Source of the DNA: Capra hircus
Lineage: Eukaryota; Chordata; Mammalia; Artiodactyla; Bovidae
NCBI RefSeq assembly: GCF_001704415.2
Contig: NC_030808.1
Coordinates: 140,693,089-140,757,088 of the forward strand
DNA: 64,000 nt
Direction of reading: 5' to 3'
The notes beneath the pieces are model-generated. The model saw nothing but the letters and a program-made list of their open reading frames with translations, did not search any database and had not been told where the DNA came from. Of this stretch, positions 20,749 through 31,145 are shown in pieces. A program made the position numbers and the translations under genes. Within the stretch, counting starts at the first letter, position 1, and every line of letters starts with the position of its first letter.

Positions 20749-21059
20749 ATTTAATAGTACTGCTGCTCCTGCTTCTGCTGCTGCTAAGTCGCTTCAGTCG
20801 TGTCCGACTCTGTGCGACCCCATAGACAGCAGCCCACCAGGCTCCCCCGTCCCTGGGATTCTCCAGGCAAGAACACTGGAGTGAGTTGCCATTTCCTTCT
20901 CCAATGCATGAAAGTGAAAAGTGAAAGTGAAGTCGCTCAGTCGTGTCCGACTCTTAGCGACCCCATGGACTGCCACCTACCAGGCTCCTCCGTCCATGGG
21001 ATTTTCCAGGCAAGAGCACTGGACTGGGGTGCCATTGCCTTCTCCGGATTTAATAGTAC
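20749..21059 (-). mobile_element. Bov-A2 SINE with perfect 12-bp TSD
   Basis: The insert (20761-21047) begins with a (tgc)n-rich head, has both Bov-A units separated by 'atgaaagtgaaaagtgaaagtgaag', and ends 'attgccttctccg'. Perfect repeats atttaatagtac at 20749-20760 and 21048-21059. Low divergence suggests a young copy. Confidence 0.97.
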
Positions 21060-21448
21060 AGGAATTAACTTATTTAATCTGTAGCTTTTATTGAGTGTGT
21101 TTATCCTATTTGAAATATCTGAAGATTAGTGGCACATTTGACATATTTTTCTGATATAAAGAGACAAGTTGTATTTTCATTTACACAATCCTGGATTGAA
21201 TTTGTATGCATCCTTGTTACTTGCAGGAAAAAAATTTTCCACCTGTGATTAAAAGAGGATCTGAACTATCATTTTTAACTCTGGAGCAAGATGAAAACAC
21301 ACCCTGTGCATTATTTATTTGAGGAAGAGAATGCCAAATAGATTCTCCAGCACTCTCTCACTGCACTCTGCTCAATCTTCCTATATATGTGAGCTGTTCT
21401 GTTAAAGCTTCCTGCCCTCACCTTGGGAAGAGAAAGTAAAAGTGTACA
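21060..21448. other. Unassigned sequence
   Basis: No repeat or gene recognised. Confidence 0.5.
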
Positions 21449-21618
21449 CAGAGAACGCACTATACACACGTACTTGCACACACATCAGTGTGCATACACA
21501 CCATACACACTTCACATACACATACCACATACATACATACCACACACACACAGCCCCCATAATGTGCACACACACCATACATACATCACACACACACCAC
21601 ACACATATACACCACAAA
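21449..21618 (+). repeat. CA-rich (CACACAT-like) low-complexity repeat
   Basis: About 170 bases of impure CACA, ACATAC and CACCATA units. The open frames through it, rich in H, T and Y, are translations of the repeat. Confidence 0.93.
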
Positions 21619-21639
21619 TACTAGTAACTCTTTCACTGG

Positions 21640-22275
21640 AATGAAAAGAAAAGAATAGACAATGTTCTTGATATTTCCCTTTAAATGACTTTATTTCCCT
21701 TTAACCTGTAGAATTTTAATGTGATCATAATACAGGATGAGAAGGGTGATGTATAACAGTGGAGGGAGTCCTTAGGAGATATTCATTAGCTCGAGAATAG
21801 ACAGGTTTTGCCTAGTTTACCAACAGCGGCAGAAACAAGCTCATGTACTTGCCCCCTTTAAAAGGGATGGACAGGGCAGAGGACAGAAGCGACTTCCTAC
21901 AGCCCTGAAGAGGAGCTGGTGAGCATGTCCAATAATTAAGACTAACTGGTTCCACAATCACAGCATGTGAATGTGAGCCTCCAGACACCATTTTCTAGCA
22001 ACCAAATATCCGGAAGTCTCCATTTGCTCACCCATAAAATGACGCTGCAAGGATGAAATGAGACCAAGTGTGAAAAGTGGGCTGTAAAGCAGATCTGCAC
22101 AAAGGGTTGTCTACAGATTTTTATTGGTGAAAACACTGAGAATAAGAGATCAGAGAAAAGGGTTATCTAATGTAACAGAGAGAAATAAAAGCAAAGAACC
22201 TCCGAGGAGTTTGTCACCTCAGAGCAGAGACTGGGTGTGATTCTTGAGGAGCTATCTTTTCTTAATTTGAACACA
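21640..22275. other. Mostly unassigned; weak MIR-like stretch
   Basis: 22015-22095 ('tccatttgctcacccataaaatgacgctgcaaggatgaaatgagacc..gtgaaaagtgggctgtaaagc') follows the MIR antisense order loosely. The rest is unique-looking. Confidence 0.4.
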
Positions 22276-22281
22276 TGAGTA

Positions 22282-22528
22282 ATTTGAATACTTTAGCCAC
22301 CTGATGCCAAGAACCAATTCATTGGAAAAGACCCTGATGCTGGGAAAGATTGAGGGCAAGAGGAGAAGGGGGTGACAGAGGATGAGATGGTTGGATGGCA
22401 TCACCGACTCAATGAACTTGAGTTTGAGCAAACTCCAGGAGATGGTGAAGGACGGGGAAGCCTGGTGTGCTGCAGTCCATGGGGTCACGAAGAACTGGAC
22501 ATGACTTATTGACTGAACAACAACAAAA
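22282..22528 (+). mobile_element. BovB LINE 3' fragment
   Basis: Starts at 'gaatactttagccacctgatg' and ends 'gactgaacaacaacaaaata'. About 245 bases of the C-terminal coding end plus tail. Confidence 0.9.
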
Positions 22529-22529
22529 T

Positions 22530-23278
22530 ATTGCTTTAAACCTCATATGGCCCTTTGGAAACCAGAATATTCTGAGAATAAAACCACCATATGTCAGTGC
22601 AAATAAAACCAGCCTTCTCCTTTCTGCCCCAAGCACACATGTGGAATCTGGCCAGCTGGGGGCTGGACAGGACATGTCTGCTGCAGTGGAGAGGAGTGCA
22701 GTGCAAGCTAAGACATCAGAACAGATTCTTTTTAGCCTTCACTGCTTTTCTTAGGAAGAACTTCAGTGATTCTATCCCTTCTTAGAGTCCCAAGGGTCTC
22801 CTTTCCTATTTAAAATCATCTTCCTTGCTTGTCATGGACCACACATCCTGGCAATGTTTCCTAAATATTCATGTCATGCACCCCTGCTGGGGGCATTTTG
22901 AGGGGAAAATATGTTTTGCAAAAGAAGTATTCCAAACTGTGGAACCTTTTACAAGATGCATGTGAATATCAGAGGATCTGGATATCTATATATCCTGATG
23001 TATGCTTTTACAAACCTCTTTGATGAAACTCATTTTCCTCTGAAAAGAGCTACATTGGGAAAATCCTGTAATTTCTGCTTTCCTTGAGGAAACCATCAAG
23101 AGTGTTCTACTTCTCTTTTTCTTGTCTTCTGATCATCTTCAGCATAAAGCAGCTGAGACTGGCTATTAGAACACTTGAATTAAATAAACACAGTTCCTTT
23201 CTCTTGCATGTTGATGTCATTTTATATAGATTCATCTGGCCCAGATTGGAATGATGAGGAAAAGAACTTTAAAAAGTG
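22530..23278. other. Unassigned sequence
   Basis: No gene, RNA or repeat recognised. Confidence 0.5.
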
Positions 23279-23457
23279 TTTTTAAAGTGTTTTGTAGGGA
23301 CCTCCCTGGTGATCTAGTGGCTAAGATTCCACCCTATCAGTGCAGAGAGCCCAACTTTGACCCCTGGTAGGGGAACTGGATCCCACATGCCAATCCTGAG
23401 TGCCACAACAAAGACCCAGCATGTTAAGTAAATAAACATAAATATTTTTTAAAGTGT
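23279..23457 (+). mobile_element. CHR-type tRNA SINE with 12-bp TSD
   Basis: 'gggacctccctggtgatctagtggctaagattcc..agtgcagagagcccaactttgacccctgg' is a tRNA-like head with A- and B-box positions, followed by 'gggaactggatcccacatgcc'. The 12-mer tttttaaagtgt flanks it at 23279-23290 and 23446-23457. Confidence 0.88.
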
Positions 23458-25135
23458 AACATTTCATGCAAAGATGGGCTCGATAAAGGACAGAAATGGT
23501 ATGGACCTAACAGAAGCAGAAGATATTAAGAAGAGATGGCAAGAATACACGGAAGAACTGTACAAAAAAGATTTTCACGACCCAGAGAATCATGATGATG
23601 TGATCACTAATCTAGAGCCAGACATCTTGGAATGTGAAGTCAAGTGGGCCTTAGAAAGCATCACTATGAACAAAGCTAGTGGAGGTGATGGAATTCCAGT
23701 TGAGCTGTTTCAAATCCTGAAAGATGATGCTGTAAAAGTGCTGCACTCAATATGCCAGCAAATTTGGAAAACTCAGTAGTGGCCACAGGACTGGAAAAGG
23801 TCAGTTTTCATTCCAATTCCAAAGAAAGGCAATGCCAAAGAATGCTGAAACTACTACACGATTGCACTCATCTCACATGCTAGTAAAGTAATGCTCAAAA
23901 TTCTCCAAGCCAGGCTTCAGCAATACATGAACCGTGAAATCCCTGATGTTCAAGCTGGTTTTAGAAAAGGCAGAGGAACCAGAGATCCAATTGCCAACAT
24001 CCGCTGGATCATGGAAAAAGCAAGAGAGTTCCAGAAAAACATCTATTTCTGCTTTATTGACTATACCAAAGCCTTTGACTGCATGGATCACAAGAAACTG
24101 TGGAAAACTTCTGAAAGAGATAGGAATACCAGACCACCTAACCTGCCTCTTGAGAAATCTGTATGCAGGTCAGGAAGCAACAGCTAGAACTGGACATGGA
24201 ACAACAGACTGATCCCAAGTAGGAAAAGGAGTACATCAAGGCTGTATATTGTCACCTTGCTTATTTAACTTCTATGCAGAGTACATCATGAGAAACGCTG
24301 GACTGGATAAAAAACAAGCTGGAATCAAGATTTCCAGGAGAAATATCAATAACCTCAGATATGCAGATGACACCACCCTTATGGCAGAAAGTGAAGAGGA
24401 ACTCAAAAGTCTCTTGATGAAAGTGAAAGAGGAGAGTGAAAAAGTTGGCTTAAAGCTCAACATACAGAAAATGAAGATCATGGCATCTGGTCCCATCACT
24501 TCATGGGAAATAGATGGAGAAACAGTGGAAACAGTGTCAGACTTCATTTTGGGGGGCTCCAAAATCACTGCAGATGGTGACTGCAGCCATGAAATTAAAA
24601 GACGCTTACTCCTTGGAAGAAAAGTTGTGACCAACCTAGATAGCATATTCAAAAGCAGAGACATTACTTTGCCAACTAAGGTCCATCTAGTGAAGGCTAT
24701 GGTTTATCCTGTGGTCACGTATGGATGTGAGAGTTGGACTGTGAAGAAGGCTGAGCACCGAAGAATTGATGCGTTTGAAGTGTGGCGTTGGAGAAGACTC
24801 TTGAGAGTCCTTTGGACTGCAAGGAGATCCAACCAGTCCATTCTGAAGGAGATCAACCCTGGGATTTCTTTGGAAGGAATGATGCTAAAGCTGAAACTCC
24901 AGTACTTTGGCCACCTCATGCGAAGAGTTGACTCATTGGAAAAGACTCTGATGCTGGAAGGGATTGGGGGCAGGAGGAGAAGGGGACGACCGAGGATGAG
25001 ATGGCTGGATGGCATCACGGACTCGATGGATGTGAGTCTGAGTGAACTCTGGGAGATGGTGATGGACAGGGAGGCCTGGCATCCTGCGATTCATGGGGTC
25101 ACAAAGAGTTGGACGCGACTGAGTGACTGAACTGA
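23458..25135 (+). mobile_element. BovB LINE, 1.68 kb
   Basis: 5'-truncated at 'aacatttcatgcaaagatggg', directly against the 3' TSD of the CHR SINE. It runs to 'gactgagtgactgaactga'. Only the RT and C-terminal regions are present. Confidence 0.95.
23474..25130 (+). pseudogene. BovB ORF2 relic with stops in the RT fingers
   Basis: Opens with 'MGSIKDRNGMDLTEAEDIKKRWQEYTEELY' and 'WALESITMNKASGGDGIPVELFQ', the linker/finger region. A TAG replaces the usual CAG at 23777, TGA occurs near 23846 and 24210, and a frameshift lies near 24105. From 24249 a 293-codon frame is intact: 'FNFYAEYIM', catalytic 'LRYADDTTLMAES' (about 24355-24390), 'GGSKITADGDCSHEIKRRLLLGRK', 'ESWTVKKAEHRRID' and the C-terminal 'DREAWHPAIHGVTKSWTRLSD', essentially the natural end of BovB ORF2. 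The 3' half is well preserved and the 5' half is broken. Confidence 0.95.
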
Positions 25136-25370
25136 AATGAACTTATCAATGTGGAGGCATAATGGATATTTTATCTATTTTTCCAAATCCTGAGATGTAT
25201 TGACTTTTTAGTTCAAAGGAAATATTATGATCACAGTTGTTTACTGTTAATACAAAGGAGCTGGAGCTACAATAAATGTACTCAGTTCCTAGCACTAAAC
25301 ATCTAACATCTCTACTACATGTTAGTGCTTCCCTAAGAACTTTCATCTGCATGTTCCAGTCTTTAGCTCC

Positions 25371-25591
25371 AAGCGTGCTCAGTCGCTTCATTTGTATCTG
25401 ACTCTTTGTGACCCTATGGATGGTAGCCCTCCAGGCTCCTCTGTCCATGGGATTCTCCAGGCAAGAGTACTCGAGTGAGTTGCTATGCCCTCCTCCAGGA
25501 GATCTTTCCAATCCAGGGATTGAACCCAAATTCTTTTATGTCTCCTGCATTGGCAGGTAGATTCTTCACAACTAGTGTCACTTGGGCACCA
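25371..25591 (-). mobile_element. Bov-tA SINE
   Basis: Antisense Bov-A body ('gctcagtcgcttcatttgtatctgac..ggattctccaggcaagagtac') plus reversed tRNA-like head ('tctcctgcattggcaggtagattcttcac'). Confidence 0.93.
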
Positions 25592-26277
25592 TGTTGATGT
25601 GGAAAGATGGGGAGAGGAAGTGTTATAAAATATTATGATTTAAGTCTTTGTACTTTAGTGGGCTCATGCCCCTGGACTGTGATCATTTCAAGTATTTCTT
25701 AGCTTTCTCACCCCTTCTGTGAGACAAGAAGGCTAAAGGGAGCCAGGATGAGACATTTCCTTTCCTCTGTGTTGGGATAAGGTTCTGATAAACCTTTCCT
25801 ATGCTGAGTTGGCCTTGGTTTAGGAGAATGCCTGAGGACTATTTCAGAGCAGTTACCTGGCCCCTCCTCTGGTCAGGGACACAGGAGAACCTCTGCTCTT
25901 CAAAGAGAGAACTAGGTGGTGTTCCTGGCAGTACACTACCAAAAGCGTGGGGGTTCCCAAAGACTACTAGTCCCAGGTGTTCCTTACCCTAGTAACAAGT
26001 CCATACTCAGACTCCACAGTTCATCAAAATGACCGTTTAAGTGTGAATGGCTCCAGTGAATTCGCTCCAGGTAAGTAGATCGTAGTGGCTGTATCTCTAC
26101 ATAATTCTGTCTGGAGTGTCAGTTTTCCTTCAATGTCAGTTCTACGATAGGTCCAAAAAGTTGATTTTCAGCTTTTTGAGCTGTGTCTTACAAAGATTAC
26201 TGTAATGACTTTCAAGCTCTTAACATTTTGAAGCAGAAACTGAAAGGCCTGGATGTATGTATATTTACTTATTTATG
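25592..26277. other. Unassigned sequence
   Basis: Slightly GC-richer than its surroundings. No recognisable gene. Confidence 0.45.
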
Positions 26278-26468
26278 GGGGCTTCCCTGGTGGCTTAGAT
26301 GATAAAGAATCTGCCTGCAGTGCAGGAGACCCAGGTTTGGTCTCTGAGTCTAGAAGATCCCCTGGAAAAGGGAATGGCAGCCCACTCCAGTATTCTTGCC
26401 TAGAGAATTGCAAGGACAGAGGAGCCTGGTGGGCTACAATCCATGAGGCAAAAAAAAAAAAAAAAAAA
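26278..26468 (+). mobile_element. Bov-tA SINE ending in poly(A)
   Basis: Complete head and body to 'gggctacaatccatgaggc', then 19 A. The last 30 or so bases of the usual Bov-A tail are missing and an A-tail sits there instead, which is unusual because Bov-tA normally ends in BovB-tail sequence. Confidence 0.93.
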
Positions 26469-27031
26469 GCTCAAGCTTACTTTCAAGTTGGATATCAAGA
26501 TGAGAAAAATTATATTGATTGATTTTATTGATTGAGAGTTGTTTAGCTGATGATCATCAAAAGTTTTATTCACTGTATACGGTATTTGTGGTTTATAAGC
26601 ACTAGCCATTATTCAAAAAAACAGTCTCTTAATGCCGTCCTTAGCTCAATTTTGAGTCCAGAGTCCCTGAGTAGTTAAGCTGACATTATTTCCATTACAA
26701 GGTAGTGTACACTGTGGGCCTTTAGGTTCAAAATTACTTTGCCCCTCAGGCTTACCCAAGGGAAATCTTAAGAAAAAGACTTTCTAAATGGGTAATTTTA
26801 GCAGCACTGAGTTGTAAACACATCCTTAGTTGCAAATAAGGTGTCCTGCAGCATCAGCAGCTACTGGGTTTGAAATGTTCCAATGGCTGTGCATTGGAGC
26901 CCACTCTTCACATGTGATTGACATCATCCAAAATTCCCCAGAAAGGCCTAGGTGTTGGCAGACATGTGGAATCAGTATTTAGTGAAGGTGACTTACACTC
27001 AAGCCTATTCTGGAGCTACTTATCCATTATG
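26469..27031. other. Unassigned sequence
   Basis: Nothing recognised. Confidence 0.5.
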
Positions 27032-27035
27032 GAGG

Positions 27036-27338
27036 AATGGTCAATCCTAAAGGAAATCAGTCCTAAATATTCATTGGAAGGACTGATGCTAAAGCTGACG
27101 CTCCAATACTTTGACCACCTGATGTGAGGAACTGACTCCTCAGAAACGATGTTGGTATTGTGAAAAACTGAAGGCAGGAGGAGAAGGGGATGACAGAAGA
27201 TAAGAGTGTTGGGTGGCATCACCAACTCGATGGGCATGCTCTGGGAGTTGGTGATGAACAGGGAAGCCTGGCGTGCTACAGCGCATAGGGTCACAAAGAG
27301 TTGGACATGACTGAGCAGCTGAACTGACTAACTGATAG
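27036..27338 (+). mobile_element. BovB LINE 3' fragment
   Basis: 'tcaatcctaaaggaaatcagtcc', 'gaaggactgatgctaaagctg', 'gaggagaaggggatgacag' and 'ggacatgactgagcagctgaactga' are in BovB order. Confidence 0.92.
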
Positions 27339-27389
27339 GACCAATAGATCTAGATTTTAATCCAGATTCTGGATGAAGATATTATATTA

Positions 27390-27475
27390 TTTTTTATCTT
27401 AATATATACATTTATTGAAGTACAGTTGACAGTGTTTCAGGTGAAGAGCAAAATGATTTAGCTATACATGAGGTA
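27390..27475 (-). mobile_element. L1 3'-end fragment
   Basis: 'tttattgaagtacagttgaca.gtgtttcaggtgaagagcaaaatgatttagctatac' is antisense L1M 3' UTR. Confidence 0.7.
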
Positions 27476-27941
27476 TCACATTACTGACTGGGGGATTGTC
27501 ACAGAAAACTAACACCTTTGGCTGATGATTTGTTACATAAGTGAATATGAAACACCTGAGTTTGAGTAAATACCAACAACTATTTTTGCACTTAATGTAT
27601 TTATTTGAAACTTTGTACATGTCTTATTAAAGCATTCTGGTATTTCATTAGAGTGTGGCAGGCCGTGTAGCAGACAGCTCTGTGCAAGGGACAGAACATC
27701 TATTATAAATACACCATGTTTCACTGCACTTTTCCCTGAAAGAAAGAGCAGACTCTACACTTTCTGGCAACATTTTTTTAAAGTCCTGTGGGTATTATTT
27801 CCTCTTTTTAAATTATTATTGTTTTTGTATTATTTGATCTGATACTCAAAAAGGTGAATCATTCTGGGCAGATCTTTTAGAAATGAAAAATTTCATGATA
27901 TGTCATTTTTTAAAATTTTCTGGTAATAAATTTCTGTTTAT
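27476..27941. other. Unassigned AT-rich sequence
   Basis: No repeat recognised. Confidence 0.5.
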
Positions 27942-28846
27942 AATATACACAGTTCAGTTCAATTGCTAAGTCGTGTCGGACTCTTTGTGACCCCATTAAT
28001 CGCAGCACACCAGGCCTCCCTGTCAATCACCAACTCCCGGACTTACTCAAACTCATGTCCATTGAGTCAGTGATGCCATCCAGCCATCTCATCCTCTGTC
28101 ATCCCCTTCTCCTCTGCCCCCAATCCCTCCCAGCATCAGGATCTTTTCCAATGAGTCAACTCTTCGCATGAGGTGGCCAAAGTATTGGAGTTTCAGCTTT
28201 AGCATCAGTCCTTCCAATGAACACCCAGGACCGATCTTCTTTAGAATGGACTGGTTGGATCTCCTTGCAGTCCAAGGGACTCTCAAGAGTCTTCTCCAAC
28301 ACCACAGTTCAAAAGCATTTATTCTTCGGCACTCAGCTTTCTTCACAGTCCAACTCTCACATCCATACATGACCACAGGATAAACCATAGCCTTGACTAG
28401 ACGGACCTTTGTTTTCAAAGTAATGTCTCTGCTTTTGAATATGCTATGTAGGTTGGTCATAACTTTCCTTCTAAGGAGTAAGCGTCTTTTAATTTCATGG
28501 CTGCAATCACCATCTGCAGTGATTTTGAAGCCTCAAAAAATAAAGTCGACCACTGTTTCTACTGTTTCCCCATCTATTTCCCATGAAGTGATGGGACCAG
28601 ATGCCATCATCTTCGTTTTCTGAATGTTGAGCTTTAAGCCAACTTTCTCACTTTCCTCTTTCACTTTCATCAAGAAGCTTTTGAGTTCCTCTTCACTTTC
28701 TGCCTTAGGGGTGGTGTCATCTGCATATCTGAGGTTATTGATATTTCTCCCGGCAATCTTGATTCCAGCTTGTGCTTCTTCCAGCCCAGTGTTTCTCATG
28801 ATGTACTCTGCATAGAAGTTAAATAAGCAGGGTGACAATATACACA
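27942..28846 (-). mobile_element. BovB LINE, 885 bp, with 10-bp TSD
   Basis: The insert (27952-28836) is the C-terminal 60% of the RT region plus tail. The 10-mer aatatacaca occurs at 27942-27951 and 28837-28846; part of this word also matches BovB itself, so the 5' junction may include microhomology. Confidence 0.92.
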
Positions 28847-28847
28847 A
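28089..28847 (-). pseudogene. BovB ORF2 relic (RT palm onward)
   Basis: On the minus strand, 'CILSPCLFNFYAEYIM' and 'LRYADDTTPKAESEEELKSF' (the usual L-M after T-T is replaced by P-K), 'VGLKLNIQKTKMMASGP', then after a frame change near 28530 'TNLHSIFKSRDITLKTKVRLVKAM', 'LWCWRRLLRVPWTARRSNQ' and 'LKLQYFGHLMRRVDSLEKILM'. Non-functional. Confidence 0.92.
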
Positions 28848-29170
28848 GGTTGTAACAAAAACCTAACAGAGCAGAATGTAAATAATAATGGCAATCATAT
28901 ATTGTATAACAAACCCTTGATCAGTTTTAAGCTCTAACAACTGTGCACGGGGATGTTAATTGTATTACTTTTGATACAATCACCCTAAAAGTTGAGAGTT
29001 ATGTTTTTTCTTTTAATCAATTAATTTATTTTAATTGGAGGCTAATTACTTTACAATATTGTGCTAGTTTTTGCCATACATTGACATGAATCAGCCACAG
29101 GTGTACATATGTCCCCCTGTCCCAAACCACCCTCCCAGCTCCCTCCCCAACCCATCCCTCTGAGTTGTCC

Positions 29171-29678
29171 TGTTAGGTAGTTAGAATAGGAAACAGGAGT
29201 CCAAAATGGTGGTGGCTAAAAGACAAGGAAGGGAAAAGCCTGCGAAAATAGAACAAAGGAAGGTCAAAGGAAGGTCCAAGGACCTGAGAGAGGACTTCAG
29301 GTAGAACAAACAGCACTCCTGGCTAGCCCAATTTGCATAGGGCAAGCCCAGGGGGAGGAAAAACATATAAAAAGAGGAGCCAAAGGGCTCTCTCTCACAC
29401 ACACTCTCTCCCGCGCACTGGCACACTCTCTCCCAGGTGCTGGCACACTCCTCCACCCTCTTCTCTTCACGTCTTTGGGTTGGCATGCCCTCACGCTTTG
29501 AGGATGGAATCTTCTGCTAATTTCTAAATAAAATAGAGCTGTAACACTGATTTGTCTAAGATCTATAACATGGTTTGTCGAAGACCCAAGAGCTGTGACG
29601 TGTTGAGGGCTTTAATGTCTGTCACTTCAAATCTTTGTTGTGACGAGACAGAACCAAAGAGAATACACTCGCCTGACA
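29171..29678 (+). mobile_element. Solo LTR of an endogenous retrovirus, 508 bp, 4-bp TSD
   Basis: Begins tgttag and ends ctgaca. A TATA-like catataaaaaga lies at 29364-29375 and an aataaa signal at 29527-29532, giving the U3-R-U5 order on the plus strand; a CT/CA-rich tract separates them. Flanks are gtcc (29167-29170) and gtct (29679-29682), a 4-bp TSD with one change, typical of gammaretrovirus-like (ERV1) integration. No internal retroviral sequence remains. Confidence 0.88.
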
Positions 29679-29788
29679 GTCTCAATGCACCAGCTATGAG
29701 TGCCCTGTTTAATGCATCGAGCTTGGACTGGTCACCTACTTCACATAAGGTAATATACATGTTTCAATGCTATTCTCTCAAATCATCC

Positions 29789-30418
29789 TGTAGCAGGAGG
29801 GAAAGGGGCAGGGCACAACTATTGAAAGCATGACATAGCCCAAGGACACAATGTAAAACCCATTAGAATCAAATGGGACCAAGATAGACCTTGATCCTCA
29901 ATCAGCAAGTGAAATGACACACCCAGAGATGCCATGACAGTTCCAAGACACTATTAAAAACCAAGGAGTGAGCAGTGGCCCAGATCCTAGAAATCTCCAC
30001 TCCTTCCCCAAAAAGTTGGAATAATCTTCCCACTCATTAGCATATGAAATTACTCAGCCTATGAAAACTAACCACACCAAATTTCAAGGCCTTACTCGCC
30101 CTCTGCAATGGCCCACACTCTGTTAGTGGAGTGTGCTTCTCCCTGTATCTGAATAAATCCACTTCTTACCTATCACTTTGTCTCTCACTGAATTCTTTCT
30201 GCAATGAAACATCAAGAAACTGAGCTTCATTAGGTCCTGAAACCAGGTACCCTGGGTTTTGGCTGGGTTTGAGTCCAAGTCACGTGGGTTCAAGTCCCAA
30301 ACAGGTTTTGGCTGGGTCTGAGTCCCAGCCATGTGGCTTTAAGTCCCAAGCAGGGTTTTGACTGGATTTGAGTCCCAGTCATGTGGATTCAAGTCCCAAC
30401 ATGATACAAACGGTTTCA
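29789..30418 (+). mobile_element. Second solo LTR in the same L1, 630 bp, perfect 4-bp TSD
   Basis: Begins tgtagcagg and ends gtttca. An aataaa lies at 30152-30157, followed by 'tgtctctcactgaattctttctgc', a U5-like pattern known from ERV1 LTRs. atcc flanks it at 29785-29788 and 30419-30422, and the L1 text is continuous across. It contains a three-copy tandem repeat at 30252-30400. Confidence 0.88.
30252..30400 (+). repeat. Three tandem ~50-bp units inside the LTR
   Basis: Each unit reads approximately 'ttttggctgggtttgagtcc', then a 'cagtcatgtgg' segment and 'ttcaagtcccaa'. The units differ by several substitutions, so the amplification is old or was inherited by the provirus. Confidence 0.88.
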
Positions 30419-30667
30419 ATCCCACCCTTGCCTTCTCCCACAGAATCCCAAAGTCTATTCTTTATATCTATGTCTCTTCTGCTGTCTCATATACAGGGTC
30501 ATCATTACCATCTTTCTAAATTCCATATATATGTGTTAATATACTGTATTGTTTTTCTTTCTGACTTACTTCACTCTATATAATAGGCTCCAGTTTCATC
30601 CACCTCATTAGAACTGACTCAAATACATTCTTTTTAATAGCTGAGTAATATTCCACTGTGTATATGT

Positions 30668-31133
30668 TCCATTTGGTGGGAATTTCTAGGACTTCAGGCC
30701 TGGGAGGCAACATCTCAAGTGACTCTGAAAGAACTGCTCTGAGGAGGTGAGGGGAGTAGCCAGGTTATATAGAAACTTTACAACAAAGGGTAGGTAGTCT
30801 GAAAATCAAGAGATTATTGTTAATTACAGAACACTAGATAACCCCAGTTAAGGATTTAGCAAGTTTCTATTTATGAGAAGAGTCTGGGCTCACTGAAATC
30901 ATTCCTTTCATATGTATCTCAGCTATCTGGGGCCAGTATCTTGTGTTTTTCACATCCTGAGCTCCATTGGGGCTCACCTTAGGGAGTGGTTGTGGTCCTG
31001 ATGGTTGTTAGATCACAGATATTCTTCTTTTTCCTGGGTACCCTAAGGGCTCGAAAACACACTGGAGGGCTACAATCACTGATGAATGTAACATCGTAGT
31101 TTACTGATATGGCAGGAAATACTCCATTTTTCA
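30668..31133. mobile_element. ERV LTR (BTLTR1-like), copy A
   Basis: Shares a long collinear block with 54285-55218: 'ggtaggtagtc', 'cagctatctggggcca', 'gtgttt.tcacatcctgag', 'tttactga' and 'tatggcaggaaata.tccattt'. It is about half the length of the other copy and lacks a 455-bp internal block. It sits between the L1 3' UTR and the L1 ORF2 segment. I could not define TSDs. Confidence 0.75.
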
Positions 31134-31145
31134 CTCAATAAAAAC

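Larger units (their letters stand above)
29009..30667 (-). mobile_element. L1 3' UTR interrupted by two solo LTRs
   Basis: Three L1 blocks read continuously once the LTRs are removed: 29009-29170 ('ggaggctaattactttacaatattgtgc..ccatccctctgagttgtcc'), 29683-29788 ('caatgcaccagc..catgtttcaatgctattctctcaaatcatcc') and 30423-30667 ('cacccttgccttctcccacagaatcc..gctgagtaatattccactgtgtatatgt'). This is the antisense ruminant L1 3' UTR and ORF2 end. Confidence 0.93.
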
